From assembly GCF_035046505.1 (NCBI RefSeq), contig NC_089824.1, forward strand, positions 119,857,997-119,921,996: DNA of 64,000 bases. Direction: 5' to 3'. The notes under the pieces are model-generated. The model ran no database searches and was not told the origin of the DNA. It saw nothing but the letters and a program-made list of their open reading frames with translations. This DNA comes from Tiliqua scincoides (Eukaryota; Chordata; Lepidosauria; Squamata; Scincidae). Of the stretch, positions 11,400 through 24,055 are shown piece after piece. Numbering within the stretch: the stretch's first letter is position 1; the number at the start of each line of letters is the position of its first letter. The translations under genes were made by a program, and so were the position numbers.

Positions 11400-11605
11400 G
11401 TAGTATCTATTAATTATATGTTTATCCCAACCTCCCTCCAAGGAACTAAGTGCTGCATTCATTGTTCCTCCCTAGGTTGCCAACAACCAAGGGGGTTAGG
11501 CTGACTGATAGTTGGTCTAAAAATCACTCCATGAGTTTCAAAGTCAGTGGAGATTTGAACCTGGGTTTTTTCCATTCTCATTTGACATGCTAAGTACTAT
11601 ACCAC
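11400..11605 (-). mobile_element. Sauria-type tRNA-derived SINE
   Basis: On the minus strand it has a decayed A-box region (GTGGTATAGTACTTAG), a B-box region CCAGGTTCAAATCTCC, then the body word 'CAGCCTAACCC' and a GGGATAAACATATAATTAAT tail. The order and wording match the tRNA-derived Sauria SINE class. The copy is diverged. Confidence 0.6.
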
Positions 11606-12621
11606 ATTGACTCAACAATATACTATGGGATGGGGGAGGAAAACACAATAAAAATATAGCTTGAGGTAGCCCTGATTTCTTTTAATAGCTCTCCTGCTAT
11701 CTGCGAAAGAAATTCACAAGAAATCTAGATGTGTAACTGTAAGCTATTTTGCAATAAAATGATTTGTCAAATTGTGAAAAAATAGTGGTTTCCCTGTCCT
11801 CCAGAGACAGCAACAGCTGCAGAGGACTAATATTTTTAATTTATTTTATCTATAGGCACTTTCTAGGGCTTGTCTTTGGATAGGCACTTTTTGTACATGT
11901 GTGTCTTGACTACAGATATTGCCTGCATTATGCTGAGAAATAACACAACCCTGCCTGGCTGGAAGCATTTTCAATGACCATGCATTAATCTCTTTGACAA
12001 TACAACATCCAGCCTCTTCTCTTCTTGCTGCCTTCATAAGTGCCAGGGTCACCAATTCAAAGGTCGGAGATGATATAGTTTATAGCTTTCAGTCAATTAT
12101 CCACCTCCTTTGAATGCTGCTGCTCTCGTTCATATGCTGGTTCAACTTGAGTTCACTTTGTGAGAAAAATTAAGCTATTCAGTAAGCAGGAGATGTTCTC
12201 TCTGCCCCCCCCCCCATCAAGTCAATTTTTGGGGTTTTGAGTGGGCAACATAAAGCACCAGCTGCCTCAGTCCCCAGTACTTGCCAGGGAGACTGCCTTG
12301 CCTTACTGCATTATATGCTCATCCATCATTGGCATAGGTTGCCAATGATCCCAACCGTCTGTCAGGGATTCCTGTATAAACCAGAAACCTCATGGCTTGA
12401 ATCTAATAAACTACCCAGTCCTCCGTAGATCCAAGCATCAGAGCCCTCTTTAGGCACAGAAGAGAATAAGTATACACAGAGTCTGCTCCTGCAATCAACA
12501 GGAAGTTGATGCATTGGTTAAGTCTGTATAAATACTAGTAGCTGGGCCATCTGCCCTTATCAGATCAACAAGCAGTGTTCTCAACATAGTAGTTCATGCC
12601 CTGATCTAAACTGGCTCCAGT
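11606..12621. other. unique or unclassified sequence
   Basis: It contains a C run near 12206. A segment around 12370-12420 has TATA-like and polyadenylation-like signals but no detectable partner copy. Confidence 0.3.
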
Positions 12622-13075
12622 AACTGAGGACCTCTCTGAGGCCCCCAACAGGGACGGAAACTGTGCTTCTGGTTTTCTGGAAGCACAGTTTATAGCTGCG
12701 GTTTTCAAACTCGCAGGGAGTTTGAATCCCGCAGTAAGTCTTTGCAGGGGCGGGGGGGGGGAGGCAGCAGCATGATCCCCAGGATCATGCCGCTCAGGGG
12801 GGCTGCAGGGGGCTTGGTGCACTTGCCCAAGCCCCCTGCAGCCCCCCGGGGGTGCGGGCAGCCCTGCGCGACCTTCGGCAGGGCTCCCTGGGTCAAGGAA
12901 GGTGACAGCGGAGCGACTGCGCCCCACTCCGCTAAACCGGAAGCGGAGCGCGATCACCCCACTCTCACTTTCCCTGACCCGAGGAGCCCTGCGGGCGCTT
13001 GCGCCCAGCTCCCCGCAGCCAGGGACGGCTGCTGCAGGGACTGGAGGGTGCACCCCAGTCCCTGCAGCCCAGTCA
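12622..13075. repeat. GC-rich block with several perfect hairpins
   Basis: Four hairpins stand close together: AACTGTGCTTC against its complement (about 12659-12690), a 9-bp stem (12770-12778 with 12782-12790), a 21-bp perfect stem (12797-12817 with 12827-12847, loop 9) and a 14-bp perfect stem (13031-13044 with 13055-13068, loop 10). The first 80 bp are similar to 24435-24525. It is probably a foldback transposon fragment, but I could not define its ends. The codon-like open frames here follow from the GC content. Confidence 0.5.
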
Positions 13076-14010
13076 AAAGGGAATGTGGAGCGTTTTCAGC
13101 CTTTCACATGGATAACAGCCTTTCGCGCCTGCAGGCGTAGCTGTGTGTAGAGAGCAAAAGATGGAAAGAAACATTCCCAGATGAATGCTCCCAAAGCAGT
13201 GGCCTTTGCAAACATCAGTGTGATCACTCACAAAGGCTCTAATATGCCCACACCGTTTGAACCTTTGTGAGCAATTCAACCAGTCTAAAGATTCTTTTCA
13301 TCCAAACCTTTGTGAACCTCAGCAAATGTTCACAAAGGTTCAAACTTTTCTGGGCACAAATGAAGCTTCTTAATCCTGTTCACAAACATTCAGGCAGGGA
13401 AGTTCAATATTTCAAGCTCTCCTCCCAACACTTGCACTATTTTGACTCTACATGTGGGGAGCTTTGCCAGTTGGGGACAAGAGCAAACCTTCACTTCCTT
13501 TTGTGCCTTCTGTGCTTCCAGTGCAGGTCAATGCCACAGTTATCCTGTTTAATCAGGACATCCGTTTATATGAACTTTTAGTCATCTGCATGTTATGGAT
13601 AGTTTCACAGGCCATTCAGAGAACAGTTCCTTGGTGAGACGGAAATCTTTCAAAGCCTCTGCCTTTGAAAGCAATCTTTCAGAGCACAATGTGGCCCAGA
13701 ATTGAATGTGCTCATCACCACTCTGTGTATGAAATGTCAAAGAAGACAGTGGCATTGATACAGAAATGTCTCTGCACTGGGCTCAATAGGGATACACATT
13801 TTTAAAATTCATTTTCTACTATGCCCTTCTCAAATTATAAACAGCGGTCATTGTAAAGGATGAATGAAAGAGCCATCTTCCCCAAAGAGTCTTGACAGTT
13901 ATGCATTTTTGTAGCGCCGGATAATGACCAAGCAAACATCCCAGCCCCTGACCAGAAGGTTATTCTAATAATTAGATGAACTGCAGCCTAGTGACAGTGT
14001 ACTGGAACCA
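13076..14010. other. unique sequence
   Basis: A phrase close to CACAAAGGTTCAAAC recurs between about 13225 and 13350, a weak local repetition. No gene is recognised. Confidence 0.3.
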
Positions 14011-14580
14011 ATGGCCCAATCCTGTGGGGCCTTTAAAAGAGTGGTTCTCACTAGCACCTGCTTGTCTTAAAAGCTGCAGTAGCACTGTACATTGTGTGCT
14101 TCTGCTGAGCACATTAGAGCTGCCAGTTCAGATGGCTAGCAGCTCTGTGCACCTGCGGCCCAACAGACCCTGCTGGTGCCACAGCAGGTAAAGTAGTGGT
14201 GGTGTGGATTTTGGGGGAGGTATGGTGCCAAGAGGAAAGTGTTGGTTCAGGGGCTGGAGGGGGTAGATCTCAGTGATGACAGCATGCACCAGGATCCTGT
14301 CCCAGTTTTTCTAGCCTGATCTGTTTCCTTTCTTTTCTTGTACTTGATGAAGCTGGCAGCAAAGTATAGCAGCAGCAAAGTAGCTGGCATAGGTGTGGAA
14401 TGGGTGGGAAGATGCATTGGTGATCAGGCAGCCTACCAGGAGTTAGTTTGCTTACCTATACCTTTGCTTACCTAGTTTGCTTACCTCTATCTTTGCTTAC
14501 CTCTTGTTGATCATCTGATCTCCTCCCCATCATTACATGCAACATGCATGCCATTGGCACAGGAAGATAGTGAAGGATAG
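14011..14580. repeat. copy of dispersed 'CCCAATCCTA' family
   Basis: It begins GGCCCAATCCTGTGG and ends near GAAGGATAGGATCAC. The middle carries the family's AGCAGGTAAAGTAG and GGCAGCCTACCAGGAG-like wording, also seen near 21400. A local tandem repeat lies at 14445-14512. Confidence 0.5.
14445..14512. repeat. local tandem repeat of a TTTGCTTACCT unit
   Basis: TTTGCTTACCT occurs four times at alternating spacing, making about two longer units. It lies inside a dispersed-family copy. Confidence 0.8.
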
Positions 14581-17500
14581 GATCACAAGTGTTATAACTT
14601 AAAGGAAATGATTATTTTTTTTGCCCAGTCTTCCAGATTTCTGATACCAGGAGCACACTGCTTCCTATATTAAAAATTAGAGGCACACTTAGACCTTGCG
14701 CTGTGTGCTGTGAAAGAGTAACAATTACCTGACCTCAGAGAGGCCCATTTTCTGCATGAGTTGCTGTTTGGAGAATGTATCCTGTTTGGAAGCTCAAGAT
14801 AAGAATTCATGCAAAGCCACAACAGGCAGTCTCCTCTAGCCAAGGGTAGATAATGTAGCTTCAGCTTTGGAGGAGGAATGTAAATTATTAGTTTCCCTTG
14901 CCCAAAAGAGACTGGTTGAAAGGAGGCTGCACCGGAATGATGAATCATGCAGAAATGTAGCAAGTAATCTCCTCTGTGGGTGGGTGATTTGGGATTACAA
15001 GAGCCTTTAATTGTTTAATTAGTTTATTTCTCACACAGTTTCTGACTTCCTCCTCTAAAGATCTTCTGTCCTTCAATGATTGTGAAGAAAACCAAGATTG
15101 CTGCTGACTGCAGCAGGTAGAAGATGAGGGTGGGCAAAGGGACTGATGAAGGAGAAGTTTGAGAGGTGCACCAGCTGCATCCTGTGTTAGTAGAAAACCT
15201 AGGTGAGTCAAGGAGAGGGTGGTCTGTACAGGTTCTTTCTGATGGTCAATCTTTTCCTTCACCACTGGGTCAAATCTTTGGCTAAAAGTGCTGAGTCACA
15301 CTTTATTAGTTGACATCTGTTAGTCAGGATGCCTCCTTTGCCCTTACAAGCCAGGAGATGTTCTGGGTGTTAAGCCCAGGTCATGCATCTGGATGAAGCA
15401 AAATATTAGGGTATCACATCAAATATGTTTTCCTCATTAATTTGTATAAAAGAGGGCTCAAGGAGCCATTTGTTGTACATCAGGTGTGGCAGGTTGTCAG
15501 CTGCATATGGATCACATGCAAACTTGCCTACAAGAAGGGCATGTCCAGTAGAAGGAGGTGTCACTTCTATCTGGCACCTCAGTTATATGCAGAAGTGACA
15601 GCACATCTGTATGGGTGTTTACTGAGAAGTAAGCTCAATTGAGTTCAATGACATGTATGCACCTTGAGCAGCTAATGGAACACTAGAACTGATTGGTGAG
15701 TATATCTTTGATCTAAGCTCTCCCCCTGCCCTCATTGCCCAAGATGCCAATATCTGTTGGTGTTCAGGGAAAAGAAGAGAAGCAAACCTTCTCTGGGGGG
15801 AGGACAGTATTCAGTTTGTGAAACTCCATTCTTATCTGTTTGAATATTCCTTTTGTTTTTATCGTTGAATTCCACAATCCTTTGACATTTATAAAAAAAA
15901 AAAAAGTTGGCAGTACTAATCAGTATTGGTACATTCCAATAGCGCACTTTAACAACTGCATTTCTGTATTTTCTAAGTTACGCCAGGGCAGAGAAATGTA
16001 ATGCTAAATAAATATTTAAATGCAGCTGTGTATTTCTACATAATTGTTCATGGCTATTTTTTTCTTCAGACCAAGTGGGGAATATTTAATAAATGCACAC
16101 CACCTGTGCACTAAATTGGGCTTGTACAATTGTAATTACTTAGAGCACCTTCCCGCTCTCTGCAGTGAATCAAGCAAAGCTGTCGAGTGACTCTGCTGAT
16201 AGATAAATAAATAAATAAACCCCCTTTCCCCCCAAACTCAGGGACTCTGGGAGTTCTAAATAATTGCAGAGAGTCTCAGAATCATCAGTTCTAAATCAAT
16301 ACAGAAGAAGGCACTACAAACAGAAAGTCAAAGGTATTCCAATTACTGTAGACAGCAGCACCATTGTTATGAGTACTCGGGAGTAAAAGAAAAATGAACC
16401 ATTCAGATATAGCTCTATACAAAAAAATATTCTTGAAAGAAAGAACTGCCTTGAAGGACTGTTGACTTGTAAACAAACAAGAGGCTTGTCAAGCCTGCAG
16501 AATAAAAACACATAAAAATGACGTTTCAGATGAGGCGGGAGGGGAAAGGAAGCATTAATTGTACTTCCTGTTCCCGGACTTGTTTTGAATGAGTAAAGTT
16601 GAGGTCATCTGTACTCTTGGGCGGAGAATAATGGGCTCCTATGAAGAGAGACTAGAAGGCGTAGGCTGTCTTCCAATATTGTTCATAAGTAAAGTAGGGG
16701 GAGAAACAGTCATGTGTGCTTTCCACTTGTTTGTATATCCAAATCCACAATTAGTGTCTCTTCAATGCAACTGCTGTATTGGATTTCCATCCTTCGAATT
16801 TAATTTCACACCAAAGACCCAAAGTGAGCATCCTTTTTGTTTGGTTTTCGCTGTCTAATTGAGTTAGGATGATGAAAGCAGGGGAAAGGTATTTAGACAG
16901 GACTTAAATCAAATTTCATATCCATGTTAATCAAGTTTCATATAACAGGGTTAAATTTATACATTCGTATTCTTAGTTTTGATAACCTGACTTCAGACTG
17001 TGGAACAGAAGTAACAGACAGCTACAATCCCATATGAGCTATCTTATTCTGATGAGATTCTAGAATCCTTTCTAGAATCAATTCTGGAATTTGAATGTCC
17101 TGTTTCAACTTAATAGAAGCTGTGAATCTGGCATATCAAAACATGTGCATATACGCAGATATACCCTGCTTTGATAAGTCAAGGTGACAGAATGGAAACG
17201 CTCTTTCTGCATATGAAGGATCTACATAGAGTGAATGAATGACTGAACAGGACTTAAAAGACTGTCACATCAAAGTCTAAACTCTAGATTAGAACTAGCA
17301 AGGATTCCTCCTTAGGTCCTTTTTTTGAACAGAGCCCCTCTTGTCTTGGAAGTCCCCTACTGTCAATGCAGTGAACCTTGTAAATTGTAAAAAAAAAAAA
17401 ACAAAAACTGATAGTGTGCCTTGACCATTTAGCTCCTTGTCAGTGTGCTGTGAGATGAAGAAGGTTGAAAATTGCTGTTATAAAGTTAAATTACAGCCAA

Positions 17501-18365
17501 AAGAATTTGAAATATATCTAAACTGCTTCCGAATGCCTGAACTGAATTACTTTCTGAAGTTAGTGGCAGAACTAACTACTAATCCGCAGGAACTCAGCTC
17601 AAATGCTTGCACATAGCTTCACTCCCTATCTACAGTGAAGCCATTTTCTAATGGAGCAGGGTGAGATCTTTGGCAAACCCTGGCTAGCCAATTCTAACAA
17701 AAGCAAACTGTATGAAAAGGGAAAAAAATGTCTTATGTGCATTTCCCTCTATTTCCATGACATCTAAAGCTGTTTTAGGCCTGGCTGAAAGGTGTTAACT
17801 GGGATACATATTCAGCTACTACAATTTTATACCATTTCTTTGATATTAGAGATCAAAGGTTTTGGGGATTGCACTGAAAGGATTTGTGCTACGACACACA
17901 TACATTCACATAAATCCATTTAAGACTCAAACTGTTAAAAGATTTTAACAATGAGACCATGTTGTGTGTTTCTGTCATATTTTGAAAAACACAAAGGGCT
18001 TGAGAGTATTCCTTCAAGCAAAGGCTCTAACAAAATTGTAGAGAGATCACAGACTGAAGAAAGAGATGTTTTGTTGTATGTTGGACTGACATCAGGCATT
18101 GTGAAATGAACGGAAATTCAAACAATGCAAATGGAAAGGGTGGAACTATATGTGATGTTTGGCATGGGGCCTGGCACCCAAAATGGAAGGCCCGTGACTA
18201 GTTCTCCATCTCTTCCCATAATTTATGGAGGCTTATCTAGATCACCCCTCTACATTTCCACAGTACAAAATGATATAAAACACTGGTAAAAAAATGCAGA
18301 GAAACAAAACAAGTGTATCTGATAAATGCTATGGGAGGATTATGGATAACTCGCATGAAACTGTC
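14581..18365. other. long stretch of unique AT-rich sequence
   Basis: No gene, terminal repeats or array is recognised apart from an AAAT-type run at 16203-16219 and short poly-A tracts. Part of it (15940-16140) has the look of conserved non-coding DNA: repeat-free, AT-rich and of mixed composition. That is only an impression. Confidence 0.35.
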
Positions 18366-18546
18366 AGGGCACAATCCTAACCAACTTTCCAGCATTGAGG
18401 TGAGGGCAAAACAGCCCCAAAGTAAGGAAACAAACATTCCCTTACCTTGAGGAGGTCTCCATGACTACCACCCAACTGCAGGATGCAACACTTACCCCAG
18501 TGGCACAGCTATGTTAGTGCTGGAAAGTTGGTTAGAATTTGGGCCT
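18366..18546. mobile_element. short TIR element of the dispersed family
   Basis: It begins near GGGCACAATCCTAACCAACT and ends GTTAGAATTTGGGCC. The terminal repeats of about 28 bp both contain a CCAGC / GCTGG inner word. TCA flanks both sides, consistent with a 3-bp target duplication. The interior has the block ACAAACATTCCCTTACC, shared with 27731 and 38028. Confidence 0.6.
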
Positions 18547-18818
18547 CAGCTGTGTTGGTAGACCTAAGTCAAGAATCATGTGCATTTTGATCCAGAATTA
18601 CAAAATAATCTGGCATGATTACAGATGAGATGCTGGCTGTTGGTGTTGTGTACTGCCTCTTTAAAAGGCAAACACAGAAGACCTCAGGCTGAAATTGACC
18701 ATGGGAGGAGCAGTAGGACACAGTTTAACTCAGTGCTTCCTAACATTTTAGTGTCCCAGAATGTCTTGCAGCAGCCAGGCAGTACTCCAGAATGCATTGC
18801 GATGCCACAATGAAACGG

Positions 18819-18819
<1 letters not shown>

Positions 18820-18865
<46 letters not shown>
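18820..18865. repeat. (TTTC)n microsatellite
   Basis: About eleven TTTC units. The preceding 18733-18770 (CAGTGCTTCCTAACATTTTA) resembles one hAT end with no partner found. Confidence 0.95.
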
Positions 18866-18866
<1 letters not shown>

Positions 18867-18979
18867 TAAGAACATGCACATATGGCCAGACAAAATAAAT
18901 TAATAACTTTCAGAATGGCAGCTTGCTTGCTTATCCACACCACTCTGGAAAGAAGCTCATGAAATATGGAAGCCCAAAC

Positions 18980-19078
18980 TCCAGGGAGAAATTGGGATGG
19001 GAAGAATTTTTAGGCATACCAGAAAATCGGTACTGAGCTAGATGGACCAGTATAAGGCAACCTCTTATGCTCACTGCC
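18980..19078 (+). mobile_element. tRNA-type SINE, 3' part
   Basis: ACTCCAGGGAGAAATTGGGA leads to TACTGAGCTAGATGGACC and AGTATAAGGCAACCTC. These are the body and tail of the same SINE as at 142-500 and 63588-63740. The tRNA-like head is absent. Confidence 0.65.
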
Positions 19079-19377
19079 CTGGGCAAGATCTTTTAGGTAG
19101 CACATGTATTTTTCAGCTCCATGTCAATGGCATCCTGTTGTCCAAGCGCATGTGCTTCGTGACTATGGAACCTTAACTGCTTTCTTATAAATCCAGTCCA
19201 TGCGTGAGTGCTTTTGATCATTGTTCTTGTCCTGAAAGTGTCTTGAAAACACAGTGGTCTTTGCAAGTAAATACAGAAGCTGACCATCTCTTTATGCGAA
19301 GGGCAACATTTGCAACTCTTTTTGCTATTTATATAAGTTTTATTGTATCTCAGTCATGAGGAAGGTAATAATACCTT

Positions 19378-19845
19378 ACAGCCCAATCCTAACCCATACT
19401 AGAACAGGCAGGCTAGTTGGCCTGCCCGATATCCAGTGCGGGATTGGGGATGACTGCAATTCAGCTTGAATCAATTCACCTTACCCCAGGTAACACAGCA
19501 GCAGCCCCAATGGGGCTCCTCAGATCTGCAACACTGAAAGAGGGTCACCCAGGAGTGGTGTAAGGATCTGGCCTAAGTGCCGGATCCTGGTCACACCCCA
19601 ACTCAGCCTCCACCCACCACCTGCCCCGGAACGCCTCTGTTCTGCCATCCCCAGACCCCCATGCCAGCCTGAGACAGCCGGCACGAACTTACCATTGCAA
19701 CGGCATTGGAGTTGGCTTCCGGAGGCCAGCACACATCTGTGCACCGATCTCCCAACTCTTTCGGTGGTGTGAAAGTGCCTCCAGATTGGCACAAGGGACT
19801 TGCACTGGCCCAACGAAACGTTGGGATTGTGCCCTGAATGGCACG
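19378..19845. repeat. copy of dispersed 'CCCAATCCTA' family
   Basis: The left end CAGCCCAATCCTAACCC and the right end GTTGGGATTGTGCCCTG are inverted partners. The interior is GC-rich and non-coding. It is one of the better-bounded long copies. Confidence 0.55.
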
Positions 19846-21030
19846 AGTTGCCCATGCTGCTAAGGTCCTACTTTCCCCTGATCTGGTTTTGGCTTCGCAG
19901 CTCATTCTCTGCCATTTAGCTTATATGTCAGTCAGAGTGCTCCAGCTCACTAAATGTTAATGAAAGGGTTTGTTTCTCTGCTATGCAGTTCATTAGAAGC
20001 AGTATCAAGAAGTAGTAGCTGCTTTGTGTGTGTGTTTTGTTTCTTAATTGGCCTTAGGCTACATATCAAATGAGGCCATTATCGCATTCATTAGCTGTGA
20101 TGCATGACACTGACATGGATGCCACTAATACTTGAATGAAGACTCTCTGTAAATAAACATGGGCATTGAGCTTTAAAAAACATCAACCAAAAGAATTCGT
20201 CTTTAAAGTGACCATGAGGAACAATTTGTCATACAAAGTGAAAACTAAGCCTTTGAATTGAGATGAATGGAATGTCATTCATTTTACCATTGCCTTAACA
20301 TCCATCAGGCCCTGACGTCCTTCTGGCCCAACCAGTGAAACTATTTTTGTTAAGTAGATATATTGGTAATAGATCTGATGATGCCAATAAACTGGAGTTC
20401 AATCCATAAAATGGAGGTTCTGTTGGGTGGTTTGTCACTTGGGTAGCTGGTTTCCAGCCTGTTCTAGATGGAGTTGTACACCACCTAAATGATCATGTAC
20501 ATTATTTTTTGAATGCTCATGTCTCCAGCATTGTCACAGAGGGCCCTTGTGCCATACTAGGCTGCAATATCCTCTTCTCCTCTACCCACTAGAAACAATT
20601 TCATGTAATTACAGTTAGTGACTACTGTGATTCCAGATACCCTGGACATATAAAATGTCCAACTCACAACTTCTAACATGCTCTCAACAGGCTTTGCTTA
20701 TGTTCCAGACTATGCTCAGCCATCCCTTTTTGCTCTTTGAAATATAAAACAGCTTGCACACTGATAGGCAGATGTCAGCATATGACTATGAGTTCTGTTC
20801 TCTCAGTCTCTGGTGAAGGCTTCATCCAATGGCTGTGATCCTTGCAGACATCTCATGTCCCTAATGGGGTGTTGCCAGACAAACCTTTTCATTTCTTTTA
20901 CTTGAGGCATGCAGAAGAGCATGTGTACATGCGCACATGATGCTGTCTGCCTCCCAAGACAGCGCAACCTAGGCCAGTAACATGGCTTCACAAGCAGAGC
21001 TGATGGCAGAAAGCCTCAGGTCTACAGACC
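19846..21030. other. unique sequence
   Basis: No gene recognised. 20140-20310 is repeat-free, AT-rich and a candidate conserved non-coding stretch by appearance only. Confidence 0.3.
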
Positions 21031-21530
21031 AAGAGGAAGCCCATGCTTTTTATTCTCAGCACCATCACCCCTCACCCCAGCATGAGCCTGCCTTGGATGG
21101 AGTCTTGCCTGCTCCTTGAAGAATTCCATAGGTGACCACATCTTGCTTGCATAGCACAGGGGTTCCCTGGAAACCCTGGTGCCAGTAAGTCTGCAGCCGG
21201 GGCAGACTGTGGGTGGGGAGGGGTAGGGAGTGGGAGGGGTGGGGGTAGGCAGGGAGGGTGGAGGAACTTGGAGGAGGTGGGAGCAGGTAGATATGGTGTC
21301 ATTGGCACATACTAGATCATATCCCCTCTTTTCAAAACCAGCCTGACATATGCCACCAAAATAGCTGGTCTGTGTCCAAAGAGACCCACTGGTGATTGGG
21401 AAGCTTACCAGGAGGTCAATGCAAAATGTTTTCACTTATGTCCTGCAGGCTGTCTGATCACACACACACACACACACCATCATTTAATGCAGCTGCATTA
21501 GCACTGATGGTGAGGGATAGGATTGGGCTG
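21031..21530. repeat. copy of dispersed 'CCCAATCCTA' family, with (CA)n
   Basis: It has the G-rich middle (21205-21295) and the right end GGGATAGGATTGGGCTGTTAA. A CA microsatellite sits at 21459-21477 within it. The left end is uncertain. Confidence 0.45.
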
Positions 21531-22683
21531 TTAATCTCCTCCTTGCTGGAATCTGAGAGAAGCACAGCAATGAGAAAAACAAAACCTTTGGTAACACAGT
21601 GACTGTTAATATAAGACAGAAGTCCTCCATTGCATTTTTGGCATTGTTGCCAGGGTGGGCACAGTCCCATTGTGCCTGATGAAGGCGCATCCTCTGAATT
21701 GTCCTTTATTAGAAGTGCATTAAAAAAGCCCCTGTGGTAAAGGGAGCCAGAGAATGCATCCATTTGTTACTTTTGTGAAAGGACAAAAGCATGGCAGACG
21801 TGCCTTGGGAATGGATAGTGGGCGGTTTTTTGCTCAGTAAACACCAAACTTGAGTTTAAAAGGAGGAAGTACTTGTTAAACCTAACTTTCATACTTGTGG
21901 TTTCTGGTGCCTCGAGGCACATTTGATTAGCTGTCATTTCCTGGTGGACTTGAAACAGCAGCACACATGAGGTTGTTGAACTACCCTGTAACCTAGAAGA
22001 AAGATGCTTTCTGTTTGGAAGCTTTTTAGAATTTGGGAGATGTTTTCTAAAAATGTAGCCCTGTCACAGAAGGAGAAAAATCTGTTTGGAAGAATAATTG
22101 CCACACTTCTTCAAATTCGGGAAGAAAAAAACCCCAAACATCAAGTTTTATAGACCCCCATTTAAATAAAAATGGGCACACCTTCGAAGAAACAGCAATA
22201 TCATTAATCTGTAATCAGCCATTGACATATTCATTTGTTCAAGAGACCAGCTGTTGGTAGAGTAATTTTAATGACATTAAGAAATCAATGCTATAACCAT
22301 ATGCATGCTTTAATTTGATGCAGTGGGGGATCTGTAATAAACCCAGAGTGTTGTACTTAATAAAGTGATGACATTCACATCACCTTAACCCTTTCTTTAA
22401 AAAAAAAAAATCTGAAAGGCAAATGGAAGATTCTTGTGTCATTTGTCATTTCCAGCAGGACCTCTGGAAAATAGGGTTGCCACCATGCATATGGAGCCAG
22501 CAGATGCAAGGACTGTGTATAAAGAGTGATGGAGTTTGGGCACTGCAGTGGCTGAAGTGAGATGAATCATTCGCTATCTGGTTCCCATTGCAAACATGGA
22601 TATGCCCCTTGGACAAAAGCATCTTGTACCTGAAGGACAGGAAGAGCTGGTGTGAAATGATTGGTAGCATTGAGGCTGGCTTA
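21531..22683. other. unique AT-rich sequence
   Basis: No gene or element is recognised. 22190-22370 is a further candidate conserved non-coding stretch by appearance. Confidence 0.3.
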
Positions 22684-22831
22684 CTGTTACCCTGCACATG
22701 CCCAATCTCATCTGATCTTGGAAGCTAAGCAGGGTCAGGCCTGGTTAGTACTTGGATGGGAGACCGCGTGGGAATACTGGGTGCTGTAGGCTTATACCAT
22801 AGTCTTTCGAGACTGAAGGTTGCCAACCATA
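22684..22831 (+). mobile_element. 5S-rRNA-derived SINE
   Basis: Positions 22690-22793 match vertebrate 5S rRNA from about nucleotide 15 to its 3' end. They include the internal promoter A box AAGCTAAGCAGGGTC (22722-22735) and the C-box region GGATGGGAGACCGC (22754-22767). A 34-nt tail (22794-22827) follows that is not 5S sequence but equals the 3' end of the LINE at 32383-33628. The tail has a perfect AGTCT-TTCG-AGACT hairpin at 22801-22814. The missing 5' end and added tail mark it as a retroposed SINE, not a 5S gene. Confidence 0.9.
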
Positions 22832-23245
22832 CTAGGCATTGGAAAATGGTATTTTGGGTTACTCAATGTCTGGAATGGAAATTATCTGGAAATTCTCCTG
22901 AATTCTCAGTATAGGTGACAGAAGTAGCACCCAAAGTGCCTTCAGGGTAACACTGAAAATCTGGGGATTCCTGGGGGCAGAAAGGAGGGTGAAGGAAGCA
23001 GTCAGTGTGGCCAAGGTTGTTTGGGCACAAGGAGAGTTGAGATTTTGCAAGGATCCAGGGAGCATTAATACTGTATGAGGAAAAAATGGACACTGAATAG
23101 AGATGAATCCAACAGAACAACAAAACACAGCCACCTTTTACCACTACCAAGCAGGAAAGGAGGTTTAAAGCTGAGTTTGATCAAGGCCCCTACAGCTGCC
23201 AGCTACTCTCTTTAAAAAGTAAACACAAAGAACATATTACAGTTT
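22832..23245. other. unique sequence
   Basis: No gene, array or terminal repeats recognised. Confidence 0.3.
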
Positions 23246-23670
23246 AATAGCCCATTCCTAACTAAACCTCCCACCTGATGATGCAACAATGCAGCATGCA
23301 CTGCATTTGGTGGTGGGGCAGTCCTGGAGGCCTTTTATAAGGAGGCCTTTGGATCCCTTACCTTAGGGTAAGCCTCTGTTGCTCCAACGGGTCTTGTCAG
23401 ATCTGTGCCAACCATTTAGCTGGCACAGAACTGAAGAGAGTAGATGAGAAGATACAGAGGAAGGAACAGGAATAGGATCCTGGCACATGCCAGTGCCAGG
23501 ATCCATCCTCTGCCTCTCCATTGCACCTTCTGTGAACCCCCTCCCTGCCCAGAGACTCCCCAGTCTTCCCCCTCCTTGCCCCAGGGACTCCACCCCCCAC
23601 CCATTGCCCACCTCTTGCAACAGCTTACCTGCCTTAGCGCAGTCACCCTCTGCAGTAGCATGCCAGGGCT
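23246..23670. repeat. copy of dispersed 'CCCAATCCTA' family
   Basis: The left end is AGCCCATTCCTAACTAAACC. The interior has the AAGGAGGCC / CCTTACCTTAGGG block and a long pyrimidine-rich stretch, the complement of the G-rich middle in other copies. The right end is unclear. Confidence 0.45.
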
Positions 23671-24055
23671 ACAAGGCTCGCTGTGGACACCCAAGAGTCA
23701 TACTTTCACACACAGGCAAGTCTGTAGGATCAGTGAACTATGATGATCATTATCAACCCTGTCATATCTGGAAGGCATATAAGAGAGTAGCGAAGCAATA
23801 TGAGGATCAGATTAGCAGGATATGAAGAACCCATGGCATCCCCAAAAGCAGTTGGACCACTTTTTAAACACAAATAATAAAAGACCACACAAGATAAAGC
23901 ACTGTACTGTAGGTGGTATGAATACATTTTTTTCCCATATTTCACAACATGATTGCTATTAAACTGTACTTCAGTGGGGGAGCTGGTGTAAAAGCAAGGC
24001 CTTGGAGAAAACAAACAAAAGAACCATTACCCTTTCTCTTATTTTAGGAGGAGAT

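Noticed and set aside
12230-12470. Possible solitary LTR
   Set aside because: A TATA-like word and AATAAA-like word are suitably spaced, but borders, partner copy and duplications are not found.
12565-13140. Open frames of 162 and 132 codons
   Set aside because: They lie in the GC-rich hairpin block, overlap on opposite strands, and have no recognisable domain.
22690-22793. 5S rRNA gene
   Set aside because: The 5' end of 5S is missing in both copies and a LINE-related tail is attached. These are SINEs. There is no run of T for RNA polymerase III termination directly after the 5S body.
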